A stretch of 64,000 nt of DNA from Ceratobasidium sp. AG-K (taxonomy: Eukaryota > Basidiomycota > Agaricomycetes > Cantharellales > Ceratobasidiaceae), in the NCBI GenBank assembly GCA_037039685.1, contig JAWNGF010000013.1, positions 455,001-519,000 on the forward strand. Direction: 5' to 3'. Shown here in pieces: positions 46,677 through 58,990 of this stretch. The notes beneath the pieces are model-generated. The model was given only the letters and a program-made list of their open reading frames with translations. It made no database searches and had not been told where the DNA came from. Made by a program: the position numbers and the translations under genes. Positions within the stretch are counted from its first letter, which is position 1. Every line of letters begins with the position of its first letter.

Positions 46677-48131
46677 CGTACAATAGAAGAGATGATACTG
46701 ATAGGTCTTTGGTTGAAAGCTCTGTTTATATAATTGGTAGTGTCGAGAGGGATAGTTAGAAAATACTTTCATGTTGGGACCGAGGACACCGATCCAGCGA
46801 ATACCACTCAAAGTGTATCAATGCACAGTCAATTCTGAACTCATATCCAACACAACATCGAAGCCGATAGTCGGTACACCTGCTTCTCATCCCTTGCGCA
46901 GTGGTCGCAGCGATGCATCCTGAGTGTTAATCCACTTTATAGTGGTACGTGCTTGTGACAGTATTAATACGTTAGCTGATTATTCCAACCCTTTCTTCAG
47001 CCTGGGTTTGAACGCGAGACAAGGAATAGTAGGAACAGTAAGTGCAGCCCGCTATGTCGCTATGTCTTTGTTGGTGGTCAGCGACTCCGCATCCTAGCTG
47101 GTCTTTTGGGGATGAAAAACGCCCTCACTGAATTACCGCTCACAGGGCAAACCGCTCGTACGGTGTGCTGCGCTAAGCAAAAGGTAGTAAACGCGGATGA
47201 TCTGCTGGCTTTGTAAGCCATCCCGGCCCCCGTAGACAACCGACCACATATCGGAGACTGCTGCGCTGATACAGGCACGATACATGTGCCTGGTAGTCCA
47301 TTCACTGTGCCTCTAAGGGCTTCAGCCTGAGCGCCCATCTCTTATGAGGTAAGAGCTTCAGAGGGTGGATTGCCCCATGATTTGAATCGTGGAGTTCGAG
47401 TCATGAAGCTTCTATGGTCGCCCAATGGCTCTTTGGTATAATTAGCTTTGCACGTTGACAGCGAGATAAGAAGGAAGATTAGTACTTAAGGTGCTCGAAT
47501 CGGTTGAGGAGCTGATTGGAAGTGTGCCAAGAATATAGCTAGAAAAGCGATTTAGCGATGCGGGCGAAAAAGTAAATTTGACGCATACACCAAGGGCACC
47601 CTGAGCTACACCACCCTTGGCCATTTCGGTTACGCTAGGATCTTGCGCCAATAATATCTGGCTCAAGGGTAGAGCCTCACCTCGCATCCCGAGCTCAGTG
47701 TGAGTCGCTGGTGCCTCAAGAGGCAAGGCTCAATATTCCATCAATAACTTGTGCGCAACTCGGACAGCCTCTTCTACATCAAACCCTGCCAAACATTGAC
47801 CCGACGTGAACCACCTACCGTGCCTGTTCCATGGAGACCAACATAGGCCGACCAATCATCGAGTGAATGATGTACGGGCTCGCAATTGAGCCGCATATAT
47901 CCATTTGTAACCTTGTCTACCAGGGCACGGTGGTCGGTTCAAGAGTCGGAGAGGTTTCTCCTAAACGTATTACTCATTACATGTTACAATGTACAGCAAA
48001 GCCGAGAGCTGACCACGACACAACAGTAGGTTCTGTAAGAGGCCACATAAAATAGAAAGCCAATTCACAACAGCGTATCGACTGAGAATAAATAGAAATC
48101 GAACATTAGGCGCTTGCATCCCTGTAGCCGA
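46677..48131. other. Intergenic, part of a segmental duplication
   Basis: The upstream flank at about 47090-47310 is similar to about 49655-49890 (for example gctgcgctg..tac, gatacatgtg and ctcgctgaatta versus ctcactgaatta), so duplication included more than 600 bp of promoter side. On the minus strand 47442-47726 has an open frame (ELGMRGEALPLSQILLAQDP, VTEMAKGGVAQGAL) that looks like the end of a degraded gene of unknown type. Confidence 0.5.
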
Positions 48132-49230
48132 TTAGGCACTCTCCCTCTCCTGTGTCTCGCCTGCAGCGGTGCGCTCAGTCTCGGCGGCTTTTTTCAACCT
48201 CTTATCCCTTTCTGCCTCCACCAATTCGTAATCGCCCCACCTGCCCGTCTTGAACCGCTCCCGTACGTTGGTGCCTAGTAGTATGCTGACGCAGATCCAC
48301 TCAGGAACCAGGTGAACAATATAGAATACTGCTCGGGCAGAAGTTGATAGTGGCTCAAAGACGTCAGGGGTGCGGATATGCAGGACACAGAGACGGTAGA
48401 TTGGTACTGGAATCTAAACGTGGCGCCGACTGTTAGCGGGAATTATTAAGGCGAGGAATGCAGTTACGCACCAAGAGTAAAGTGATGGCCGCGAGTTCGA
48501 AGCATCGCTTACGGTCGATTTCCTTGACTTTGTATGCGGATAGGAGCGAGATTATGATAATCAGGATTTGGAGCGCAAGCACGACCGAAGAGCTCGCATA
48601 TCTGATAGAATACGTCAGCTAGTCCTTCTTACTATTCAACAAGTGCGAACGTACAACCCCCTCAAGTTCTGGTCAGCTTTTACCTGGTTGGTTCTGGCAG
48701 CATTATATTTGGCGCTTGCGGTGATCCCAGGTATGGTCGCCCAAGGAATGCAAGCTCGAAAAAGATGCAAAAGAGGCGGTAACGTATCCGTGCCCCACGA
48801 CGATCTTCAGATGCCCCCATTTCGGGGAGGGTGGAATTTGCAAGGAGGGAACGTAAAAGCTTGACAGAGTCACTCGAGATCTAGCATGTTGTTAGCTCTA
48901 GTCGGAGGGCTCGAGCGTTGTTGGACATACCCCGATAAATCCCAGCCCGACAGTCACTTGGACATAGTTCATAAGCCCACCCGATGTTCGTTTTTCCGGA
49001 TGCGCGGCTTGGACAGCGCGTATGATACACCAGACTATCCGTTCCACTGCAAAGATGACAGTCGAAATCTGAATGACGTTCCATGCACGAGGCTTGCGGA
49101 AGAAAAAGTTGTAGATGATGTTGGGCAGCAAGAGCGCGTAGAGGATTGCAAAGACGATCGAAGGTGCGAGGTCGGCAGAGACGGGGATGCCGCCTATAGG
49201 CCGGGAGACCCAAGCAGTCTGGTCTGACAT
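48132..49230 (-). CDS. Multi-pass membrane protein B (one base short of frame)
   Basis: The start at 49230 reads MSDQTAWVSRPIGGIPVSAD. Exon 1 (48931-49230) is 300 nt and intact through RAVQAAHPEKRTSGGLMNYV and LGFIG. Exon 2 (48655-48880) is 226 nt where A has 227: in a G run after FFELAFLG one base is missing, after which ITASAKYNAARTNQVKADQ appears in a different frame. Exons 3 and 4 continue well (SSSVVLALQILIIIISLLSA; IPVPIYRLCVLHIRTPDVFE; FYIVHLVPEWICVSILLG; ending ETQERESA, stop 48132). About seven helices are predicted. I regard the single missing G as a likely sequencing error, but cannot prove it. Function is unknown. Confidence 0.65.
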
Positions 49231-50188
49231 CGTACAGTAGAAGAGAGGGTGGCGATGGGAGTTTGGTTGCTAGTCAGGTTCAACTTATACGATTTTCAGT
49301 GCGGAGACGTGTTGATCAATGACCGAGAGGTGGTCGGGAAGCGTCGCCATTTTGGGAAAGAGAGTGCCAATCTGGGAAATACCGCGCGCTGTCATATCAA
49401 TGCACAGTCCATTCTGGAACCAGATTAAACACAGCCTCGACGCCGATAACCGGCGAACCTGGTTCGCAGTCCTTGCGCAGTGGTCGCAGCGATGAATCAT
49501 TGGAGGTTCTGATCTGCAGGGTGCGCTTGTGGCAATGACGCTATGTCACCTGACGGATCTAACGCCTGTTACAGTCTAATTTTGACAACATCATGAGGCG
49601 GGGCATTCAGTGCGTGCCTTCCGGCCTGTCACTATGTGTCGATAGTCAAGGACTCGGCATCCCAACCAACCTTTGGGGGAACAAGGAAACTCTCGCTGAA
49701 TTAGCGCCCACAATGTAAGTCGCTCGTGCGGTGCAGTGGGCAACAAGGGTATAAACGCGCGTGGTTTGCCGTAGAATGCGCAGCGACGCGATTGTGCACT
49801 TATGTTGACCAACGGGGACAACCAGCTCCATATTGGAGTTGCTGCGCTGGTACATCATTGATACATGTGTCTGACAATCAATTCAGGATCGCCTAGATCT
49901 GGATGTAAACGAACCTGGCGAGGGTGCCTCTGCTGCCCGTAATTTAACCAACGTGTGTGCCAAGCCGCTACTCACCGGTGGATCTGCCCTGTAGTTGTAC
50001 TGTCTAAAATCTCGTCAGAGCAGAATGCGCTCGCCGAGCTGTAGCTCGTACACATGTAACCGTTTGGATATTCAGCACTTGGATTCGCGTGACTCATTCT
50101 AGCGTGCTGCACAAACACGTACACACAGGCGGCGCCGCGTGGCTATTCACTTGGACTCCCACCTCCACACTGACTTCCACGACCGGAC
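49231..50188. other. Intergenic, duplicate of the flank of gene A
   Basis: Its portion 49655-49890 resembles 47090-47310. No coding sequence is recognised. It should contain promoters for membrane gene B and the BTB gene, which are divergent. Confidence 0.4.
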
Positions 50189-51660
50189 ATGGAATCTCCT
50201 ACAAGCTCTGCGTTCTCTATCGTTAGCGGTCCTTCTGTGATATCGGATCTCGATGTATGGGTGCCCACGCCGCAGACCCAGGTATCAGCCCCCATAACTC
50301 AACTGAAAGCGCGCCCCAAAATCTCAACGCAGTTTCCACGATCCCCGAATATGAAGGAAAACTTATGTTTGAGCCTGGAGACGGTGACATTAAAATCGAA
50401 GTAAGAAGGATATACCTTGGTACCGGATGAAGCACTAACACCGGCTTTCGCCCAAGGTCGGCGGGATGAGCTTCGAGACGCACAAATACCTCCTCAAGCG
50501 GTTCAACCTCCTGAAATGCAAGCTACACCACAACCAGTCAGAAAACCAATTGCGCATTCATGGTGAAGGTATCGTAGAAGACTTTCGAAACACGTTCAAA
50601 GTGCTCTACGCAACGTGAGTGGTCGCAACTTTATTATGATGACACAATTAAGCTGAAGCTTGGTCTAGGATACTCGAAGGGCCTTTCGCGTTTGAGAGCT
50701 CGACCCTTGTGTCTGCTCTCCGCATTGCCACTGCGTATGAATACCTTGCTTTGCGCGCGTATGCCATCAGTCATCTCGAACTCGCCCAATTGACAGCAAT
50801 TGAACGCGTCAAGATCGCGCGTGAGTTTGGATTGGCTTCCTGGGAGGAGCCTGCGTATGTCGAGTTGTGCGAGAGGGATGAACCAATTACCAGAGAGGAG
50901 GCAAACATACTTGGGATGGACATGTTCGTCCGGGTTGCCGAGATACGTGAACAGGAACAGCGGAGGAGAGGCAAGGAAGTGGATGCTGGGCGAGGCGGAG
51001 TAGACGCGGTGAGTGAGAGGTTGGGATATACGTACCCGGTTGCAACCGGGTTGTCGAATAGCGCACCTCAGGCCAACTCAACTCGAGGAGCTGTTTCCCG
51101 GGTGTCAGGAGCGGAGCTCGGCTCGGACGGCCATCCTGACTCAACTCAAGATAACTCTGAGGGACTGAATGGAACGATAACACAAGGAGAGCAAGGTAAG
51201 TCATTCCTGCTGCAGGTCGCCTGTTGCTTATCAACTCTGGGCTTGCCTTGTGATCTTTTCAACACTCAGAATCCAGACTCGCCCCGTCTTTCGTTGATAT
51301 TCCAACCGGAGTCTACAGTAGCAGGCAGTTGGAGACGGTTGGGCATCAACGACTGGTTAAAATTCCCGACTGCGAGTGTCATTATCAAGGTCCGGGTGGT
51401 GGTGTGGTGGTGGAGGCGGAGGTGCAGTAACGCGCATATCGAAAGGGTGTCTGGTTTCTCCCTGTGCGGTTGCTGCCCTCAAGAACATTCAGATCCAACA
51501 GGGCGCGCATGCCAAGAGCATCGTAGACTTGAAATTATCTGTAAGCAAACTTATTGCACCTCCGGCACCTCTCCCAGAGGTAGCTTCGACCCTCATTCGT
51601 CCCGAGCGATCCAAGTCGTTCGTTCACAATGCGGTTCAAATCATGCTCAGCACAACTTGA
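50189..51660 (+). CDS. BTB/POZ domain protein
   Basis: The start at 50189 (MESPTSSAFSIVSGPSVISD) leads to an acidic linker and then a BTB fold: KIEVGGMSFETHKYLLKRFN, FRNTFKVLYATILEGPFAFE, ALRIATAYEYLALRAYAIS, HLELAQLTAIERVKIAREFG, WEEPAYVELCERDEPITREE. A polar tail follows with a Gly-rich stretch and ALKNIQIQQGAHAKSIVDLK near the end (stop 51658). Exon 1 (50189-50400, 212 nt) and the last exon (51270-51660) are each one base short: the frame changes between VPTPQTQ and ISPHNSTE near 50283, and within a GGT/GTG repeat near 51400. With those bases restored the protein is about 400 aa. BTB proteins dimerise and often serve as substrate adaptors for CUL3 ligases; Agaricomycetes have many such genes with unknown targets. 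Confidence 0.75.
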
Positions 51661-53208
51661 GAATTTTATGTATTTTGTAATCCATTTTTATTACCTCTTA
51701 CGGACATGGGTCAAGGTGGCCGAACAGCGGCACGATGGGGATAAGTTGGTCGTTTAGGGTTGGGGCGTACTTTCACCGTTTGGGTTGCTGATGCGTGCTT
51801 GGAATTCGTGCGTTCAGCAAATGAACAAATTAGTGGAGTGGACTCTAAGCACTCAGGTGCCCTGAAGTGGTTCAGCCTCCAAAAAATGCAGCCACAGAAC
51901 CCATCATCAGTGCTACTCTTTATACCTTTTGTGTACTAGAGACGAGCGCCCCACGAAAGAGATTCAGGGCATTTTTAAGACGTTTACCACTGCACAGGCG
52001 ACCGCAAATTCTATGTCCACTAAGCTGAGATCAACCTCATAAAGAGCTTAACGGTCAGATGGTAGGTTGAACGACCGAACGCAAGGCAGCTGTACGATAA
52101 TGGAGCTATAACTCTCAACGAGAGGTACTTGAAGTTATGCTGAGTAGTACGCTGGTGACATAGAGGCGAGAAGGCACTTAACAATAATTTCTCGACTTCT
52201 CTGCCTTGGTCCAATCGCTGGCCTGGCTATATATATATGCGCGTCGAAATCTCAAGAACAGTCTCCCAAGGACAATAAATAGTGCATTCCCTAAGCTGAG
52301 GCTTGTAGCGATTCTTAATGAGAGCGTGATCATTCTACCATGCAAGTATCGCTTGTTACCTGGATCGGTAACATCCACGTGAAGGCTACAGGCTGGTGTT
52401 GCTACGTCAACTACGTTTGATAGAGTCGCGCAATCGGACTTGAGCTCCGTGTTCGGTTGATCCAAATAATCTAATCGTGTACAGTGGTGTATTATGATAC
52501 CTGCTCTGTTGGGCACTAAGTTAACTTGAAGGCGTTGAATCGCCTTCTGGTCAAACCATAAACCCAGCCTGCTTGGGGTTGTTTGCTCGCCTGAAGCCCT
52601 CATAATTTGATTTCTGCTCCCAATGAGCCAGATAGAAAGATTTGATGAATAAGTGGCAGCTGGACCAAGGGGTATCCAAGCCCCGACCATAGAGGCGCAC
52701 TTAGTGCAGTGAGCAAGCACTATAAGGCCTCCTCCCCGCCGCCGCGAACCAGATAGCCCCCCTCGAGCGTTTCATGTGCTTCAGTTTTTACTACCCACCG
52801 GTACCCAATGGTTACTTATTCTGCCCTAACCCGTATTTAGAGGAAACGCGTTTTTGGCGCCTTTTTTGTGTATGGCTCCAGAGCCAACGGAGAGAAAATC
52901 GGGCGACTTTCAGACGTCGGGATGATATATCTGACCAGAGTCCATTGGGTCCTCAGATTCCAGTCACCGACGTCAGGTCTCGAATAGCTCTTGCTGCGTT
53001 CATGAAGCTCTTCATGGGTGGTACGGTGCAAGGCGCTCGCCAAGGAGCGTGGCTTCCGTTTGCGCCCTACATGAATTGGTTGTTTGATGTTATGCGTACA
53101 TGCACGGTGACGGAGAAGCAATTGAAGCGGGTAAGACCGATTAATTTGTTCGCTGAGGGTGATTTGATCCTCATGCAGGGGAGACAACGACGCCCTAGTT
53201 CCTCATAG
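51661..53208 (+). pseudogene. Probable relic of a second BTB gene
   Basis: At about 51855 the sequence gaagtggttcagcctcc followed by aatgcag resembles the BTB core of the previous gene (aagcggttcaacctcctg). Further on, an open frame to 53208 ends with PYMNWLFDVMRTCTVTEKQL and NLFAEGDLILMQGRQRR, which by position and pattern recalls PAYVELCERDEPITREEANI of the BTB gene. The middle (51950-52770) has no matching frame. I call it a decayed duplicate with low confidence; the 52774-53208 frame could instead be an unrelated small gene. Confidence 0.35.
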
Positions 53209-54195
53209 TCCGAGTGATTGTCTTGGCACAGAGAGACCTAGTACGTCAAGGATCGCGCGTGATTGTCATATGTGCAATGCCGACAGACCTCATTGAGTTG
53301 GCCTGCTTAAAGGTCCTCAAGAGGCCGGAGGATTATTTTTCGCGGGAAAGAAACCGCTCGTGGGTGAGGGATGGAAGGGGTTGTTACTAGTTTCAGTCTA
53401 ACAGGCAATTGATTTACTAGAGCAATGAGTTTCAGCGCTGGATGTTGGCGAAGTAGGACCCGAACGTCGTTGCTCTGTGTGTGCACAGGCGATTTCGGAG
53501 TAGATTGTATGAAGTTTGAGGCGCAGAGGTGATATAGTTTAGGGCTATTTATGTCGAGCACAGAAAACCAGTGTAGCATAGTCGGGTAGTCAATATGGGA
53601 ATAAAACGGCCGCGAACACCTGTGTTTTTACCAATTCACTATTGTCTTGTTAGCCAGTGTGACTCAGTATCGAAGTATCTGAAAGCATCCAGGATCTTAC
53701 CCCATCGCTACCGGGTACTAGTGAACCCTCCACAATCGATACAGACGGCTGTAAATATATATCTCACCTAATATACGGGTAATTTTATCCGGGTAGTACC
53801 AGCTATAAATGGGTATGGGCCCTTGGTTTTCCCAGATCGCAGCTTGTTTTGGTGACAGGCTGCCCATCTTTAGGCGCCGAGATAAGATAACTCGTGGTTG
53901 CCACGTGACATGATGTGATTCTTGGCTCTTCGACCGACGCCGACCAACAGCTAGGGCAAATCTACTACCGCGCACGATCTACAACTTGGACGGCTACCAG
54001 ATTCTGCGTGTGGGCGCTACTATTAATACCGCGTCTGGATATTAATTAAAAAATGTATATTTCTCACAGAATATTGCCCTCACCGAGCGCGGCCACTCAC
54101 GCTCTAGCGCCTCCTTTCACGCACCAATTTTTGGTAAGTAGCACCGCCAAACGTCTCTTGGTATTCTCTGACACTTGCTCCAAAGAAATATCTTC
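53209..54195. other. Intergenic before TAF12, nothing recognised
   Basis: No gene or clear repeat. The last few hundred bases should hold the TAF12 promoter and leader. Confidence 0.35.
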
Positions 54196-57100
54196 ATGTC
54201 AAACCCACCCGGCCAGCAGCATCATGTGCAACATCCGCACTTAGGGGGAAACATGTTTTCCGCCGTCACGAACGCACACATGAACCCCGGCATGCATGGA
54301 GCGATGGGATTTCCTGGCGCGTACAACAACACGATGCCCTTTCATGCCGCCCAACCTCAACAACAGGCGTACGCCAATATGGCGATGATGGGGATGAATA
54401 ACGCTAGGATACCATCCAACGTGATGCAGCAGTTCCAGGTCCGGCAAGCCGCTCAGGCTCAGGCTCAAGCTCAGGCCCAAGCGCAGGCCCAAGCGCAAGC
54501 TCAGGCTCAGGCTCAGGCTCAGGCGCAGGCGCAGGCGCATGCACACGCACAGGCTCAAGCTCAAGCACAAGCGCAGGCCCAAGCTCAGGCCCAAGCTCAG
54601 GCGCAGCAACAAAACCAGCAAGGTCAAGCGATCGGCGGCAACGGGGCTGGGTCAAGCGCCAATCCTGCCACTCTCAATGCTCAAGCGGCCGGCTCGGGCG
54701 GGCCATCCGCCACTGGTAATTCTGCTACGAGCGTTGCCGGTGGTACTCTGGAGGAACACCGGACGCGGCTGGCGAATCTATTACAACAGACCTCGCGCGC
54801 CGGGCCACAACAGTCCGCTCTTGTTACTGCCGCTGTCGGCCCACATTTACCGGCGATTCTTGCTCTAGCCAAAGCGGGGCACTTGGATGCGACACAAATG
54901 GTTCAGGTGAGTTCTCCGCTATTTATTGGCTCGCCGCTCTCGCTCGCCTTCAAAAAGAGAGACTTTGGCTACTATCGTGTTGGCCGTAGTTATGTGGGAA
55001 CTAACGTCGTTTAATGTTGCAGCTTAGAACACTTGTGCGATTAGTGGCTGAGAACAAACAACGAAATCCGGCACAGAATCAAGCGCAAAATCCAGCGCAA
55101 GGTTCCCCCCAGGTTCAGGTAAGTTTACCACACTGCAACCAAGGCTTTCTTTATGCATTCGATTCATCCTTCGCAATCCTCGTTCGTACGCTACAGGATT
55201 CGTCATTCATCTAACCGCCACTTTGTTTCGTCGATAGGCTGGTGCGACGTCTTTCCCAAACAGTCCCGCCGCGATGAACGGCACTCCTCCCCAACAGGTC
55301 AATACTCCCGACTGCAGTCACGCTTCACGAATTAACAAACCCATCTGCAGGCTCATCATGCGCAGGCGCAACATCCCCATCTCCAATCTCAAACCTCCCA
55401 GAGCCCGCGCTTGCCGGGACAAAGCCTAGCGCAGAATCAAGCCCAGCAAAGTCAAGGGCTATCGAACCTGCACAACCAGGCGAATTTGCAGAATCAGACA
55501 CAGCAACCACCCTCGTATCCTCAGAATCATCTTCCCACTCCCCAGCAACTCTATGCTCAATCGCAGCAACTTCACGCCCAGAGCCAACCGCACCTTCAAA
55601 ACCAGGCCCATCTCCAGCCCCACCTCCAAAACCAACAACATTTGCAATCACAAGGCTCACCATCCACGCCTCCGCCTCAAGTTGCTGGAATCAAACGCAA
55701 AGCGCCACCCGGGACGCTGGCCATGCCTCCGAACGATCTAGCGCAGGCAAACAACGTGACTGCTTCACAGGCCAATGATATCTCCGGCGCCCAGGCAAAT
55801 GGGATACCTGGGACGCAGTTGAATGGCATGTCTCTGCAAGCGAATGGGATGGCTCAACAGACCAATGGGGCGAACGCGAATGGGATCGGCCAGCAGCAAT
55901 CTACGAACGGTGCGGCTACCCAGCAACGCAATGGGATCGCTGCCGCGAATGGCCTACCACAGCAACCTCAGGCCAACACCCTTGCTGCTCCCGGAATGCC
56001 AAAGATCGACGGCAATGTGATATTACAGCGGGCTCGGGCGATGGCAGCGTCGCAGGGCCGGACGGACGAGCCATATGTATTGATGATTGCGCGCAATCTG
56101 ATGGGGCGGGTGCAGCAAATGAACGCCATGCGTAGCGCTCAGGCTCAGCAAGCTCAGCCTACTCAAGCTCAGTCCCAGCTGCAAACGAGCGGTATGCCAG
56201 GGGCAGCGCAGATCCCAATGCCAGCGCAACCCCAAGCTCAGCCGCAAGCCTCCCAAGCTCAACCGCAACAGCAACCGGCAGCTCCCCCCCAGCAAGCCTC
56301 CCAACCACAGCCCCAGGCCGTACAAGCCCCAGAGCCTGCGCGGTCCCAGACACAAACTCCATCCCAGCCACAAGCCCCTCAGACCCCACAAATGGCGCCT
56401 TCGAGCTCAACTCAAGGACAACCCCCTGTGATTCCGGCGACCGCTGTATTAGCAGCTGTCGAGCCATCTATCACGCCCTCCCTACCACTCACCCGGCCGA
56501 CGATTGACCCGTCGATGGCGCAGATCAACGTGTCGCAGTCTGGAGCCGCCAGTCCGACACTACGAGCAGAGGCCGCTGCTACTTCGTCGTCTTCGTCCCC
56601 CTCCACTGTCGCCCCGCACACCTTGAACGTTACGAATCCTGGCCCCCAACCCTGGCCGATGCCAAAAAATCTCAAAACGTTTGGCTCTTTCCGGCTTGCT
56701 GCGCGGCCAACGCTCTCACAAGGCCTGGCTGGTGGGCCAGTCCTCGGCACGCCGAGTCACATTTTAAGATTCGGTGCAGGTGATGAGGCGCTTGGGCTCG
56801 GCATCGGCGAAGCAGAGGCCGAGGAAAAGGAGGAAGCAGGAGTGAGCGCAGCGGTCAAGAAGAGTGGCCCAGTCAGCGAGCCTGGTGTAAGCGGAGGAAG
56901 ACGAACCATACAGGAACTCGTCGCTGAGCTTGATCCGAGGGTTACCGTTGACCATGAAATGGAAAGCGTGAGTACTTCCTACATTAGTTACCACAATAAA
57001 CGTGCACTCACGAGCATTCACAGTATCTTCTCGCCAGGGCAGACGAATTCATTGACTCGGTAATGCATTTCGCATGTCGGATCGCCAAGCACCGAGGGTC

Positions 57101-57400
57101 GGATCAAGTAGAGCCTAGAGATATACAATTACATCTTGGTGCGCCCGCTTCATGCTTCGGGTTGATGTACTGATCGCTAACCGACTCGGCTCAGAACGAA
57201 ACCACAATATTCGGATTCCTGGGTTTGCGTCTGACGAAATCCGCGGCGCGCTTTCTCGACCATCCGTCGAAGTTAAATCTAAAGCTACTGGTGGAACGGA
57301 CAAGAGCAAGAAGAAGAAGCTCAACCCAGAGGTTGCAGCGAGCCTACGGGCTGCGCGGGTTGCGGCCGTACAGAACGCGCGAGGGTTGGGCAAGGATTAG
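54196..57400 (+). CDS. TAF12: Transcription initiation factor TFIID subunit 12 (TAF12)
   Basis: Six exons (54196-54906, 55023-55118, 55238-55297, 55351-56967, 57024-57138, 57195-57400) give 934 aa. The C-terminal histone fold is unmistakable: [60 protein letters not shown] and [15 protein letters not shown], at about residues 806-885. TAF12 pairs with TAF4 in TFIID and with Ada1 in SAGA. The long N-terminus is rich in Gln, Ala, Asn and Pro and holds an Ala-Gln repeat (about residues 87-137), plus a conserved-looking module ([18 protein letters not shown] to [12 protein letters not shown]) at about residues 182-249 that also exists as the orphan gene at 37814-38190. Frame and splice sites are clean. 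Much of the length is low complexity, as in other fungal TAF12/Taf61 proteins. Confidence 0.9.
54448..54606 (+). repeat. Hexanucleotide microsatellite coding for (Ala-Gln)n
   Basis: More than twenty near-perfect units of GCTCAG/GCGCAG/GCCCAA type within TAF12, interrupted once by a His-rich pair of units near 54537. Such tracts are prone to length change. Confidence 0.85.
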
Positions 57401-57618
57401 TACGGGACTTTTGAGTTGATGCCTGTGATGACATCACGTATACCTTGAGGAATGAGTTTAACGATCGCTTTCATGGGTTTCTGCTGCATGGTTCGCACTG
57501 TATTGTTCTCACATATGTTTATCATAACCGCATTATCTTGTGTCATACACGCGAATGTTCCAGTTGAATTACATGGACAGAGCAAGAGTATGTGTCACGA
57601 AAGTCTTAAAACGCGCTA

Positions 57619-58990
57619 TCAGGAGTGCGACAAGCTCTCGCGCGTTGAACTGCTGTGGGAGTCAGAATAGTTATCCATCAACGGGGTGTTCTCCTCGTCA
57701 TGAGGGCCACCTTGATCCGGCTCATCCTCAGGCCGATCTTGGTTGAATGGCGATATTCGCGCCTGATACGCATCGTGGGAGAGTTTGTCTGCTAACGAAG
57801 GATAGTATTGCCTGTATGCAAAATATGCAAGGTTCATCCCTAGATATATCGAAATTCGTAAGACTGGAGTGAGTTGTTGCATATGGTACTAACCCACGAT
57901 TGCCCCAACAGTCACGTCCTGCCAATGATCTACATAACATATCACTCTATACCAATCTCACTGGTGGCGTTAAACTCGTGTTACGTACGGCGGTTGTCCA
58001 CTGTCCGAGATATCGCAACAAGAATGGCGACCAGGAATGGGGCAAGCGATACCCAGACTTTGGCCTGGAAAGGAGGTTGTAAACATCGGAATAACCCAAG
58101 AACCCATTACGCCATTCTACTTACGGTGTATCCTTGTTCGTCAAACATATGTAGTTTTCCCGCCATATAATAAGATAGGAAACTAAGACCAGCAAATGAC
58201 CCTTTTGTTGGGGTTAGGGGCTCTCCTGTACACCCAAAGGAGGATCTGACGTACCACTTGCATGGCCACTCCAAAAACTTCTCCATCCGTCCCGCATAAT
58301 CATCTTGTCTGTTTGAGTACACACCATCCAGGATGCTAGACCGAAAAATTCGTTTGCGGGGTGATTTACCGCACCTGGCATCGGCTGACATCGGTGAAGA
58401 AGGTCTACCTGCGTATTAGGGCTGTAATACAAGCTCGAAAGAAGTGCTAAGTACCTGGCCGTGGTCGCCCAACGGTGACCTTGACAAGATGAGTCGTAAC
58501 GCTCGTCATAGCGAGCCCAAGGGATACTAAAAATCAGTTGCTCAGTGGGAGAGAACGTAATGAACTAGAGTGGCTTCTTACACCCTAATGCTGCGCTATG
58601 AGCATCCCACCAACTTCGAACCGATGCGAGGTTAATTGTCCACATTATCAAGAGTGGGGCAACGAATGAAATCAAATGAAGCGCATATCCAGGGACTAGT
58701 TCCTTTGGCTTATACCTATGAAACGCCGCGTGAGAGAATGAAAATCGTGGTAAGGTGAGGAACCTACTTATGCGAAATTCTATTGATTTACAGCAGGAAA
58801 CAGTGAATACGTCACGTCAGTTATTGCACCGCCAACAGTAGCAAGCGCATACCCTGTATCATTCAAATCGAATTCCCGACGAAAGCCGTCTACATGATTA
58901 AGAATAATGATTAATGATCTGAGAGGAGTCAATGCGGTTCCCAAATGGCAAATGTAAAATACCCACCCTAGCGCGGCCGTTAACAGCCTG
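57619..58990 (-). CDS. PAP2-family lipid phosphate phosphatase
   Basis: All three PAP2 signature motifs are present in order: K-x6-RP in LVKVTVGRPRP; SGH in RSFWSGHAS, split by an intron from GSFAGLSFLSYYMAGKLHMF; and SRTVDNRHHWQDV, which gives S-R-x5-H-x3-D across an intron. Hydrophobic segments surround them (ELVPGYALHLISFVAPLLIM, WVSLAPFLVAILVAI, LRISIYLGMNLAYFAY). The C-terminal tail is cytosolic and polar (DRPEDEPDQGG, ENTPLMDNYSDSHSSS; stop 57619). The upstream part includes LRSLIIILNHVDGFRREFDL, typical of the start of the DPP1/LPP1 group, but the first exon and the small exon near 58760 are not resolved. The enzyme would dephosphorylate phosphatidate or diacylglycerol pyrophosphate in membranes. 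Confidence 0.8.

Noticed and set aside
47350..47410. tRNA-like stretch with gttcgagtc
   Set aside because: The bases beside the T-loop-like sequence do not pair into a T stem, and no acceptor or anticodon arms can be drawn.
45575..49230. The two multi-pass proteins as STE3-type pheromone receptors for the nearby pheromone
   Set aside because: About seven helices are present, but the sequences lack the STE3 N-terminal and loop patterns I know, and the long hydrophilic tail and IPVPIYRLCVL motif belong to another family. Distance from the pheromone is also over 13 kb.
54241..54627. Minus-strand Leu/Ser repeat frame
   Set aside because: Mirror of the (Ala-Gln) microsatellite in TAF12.
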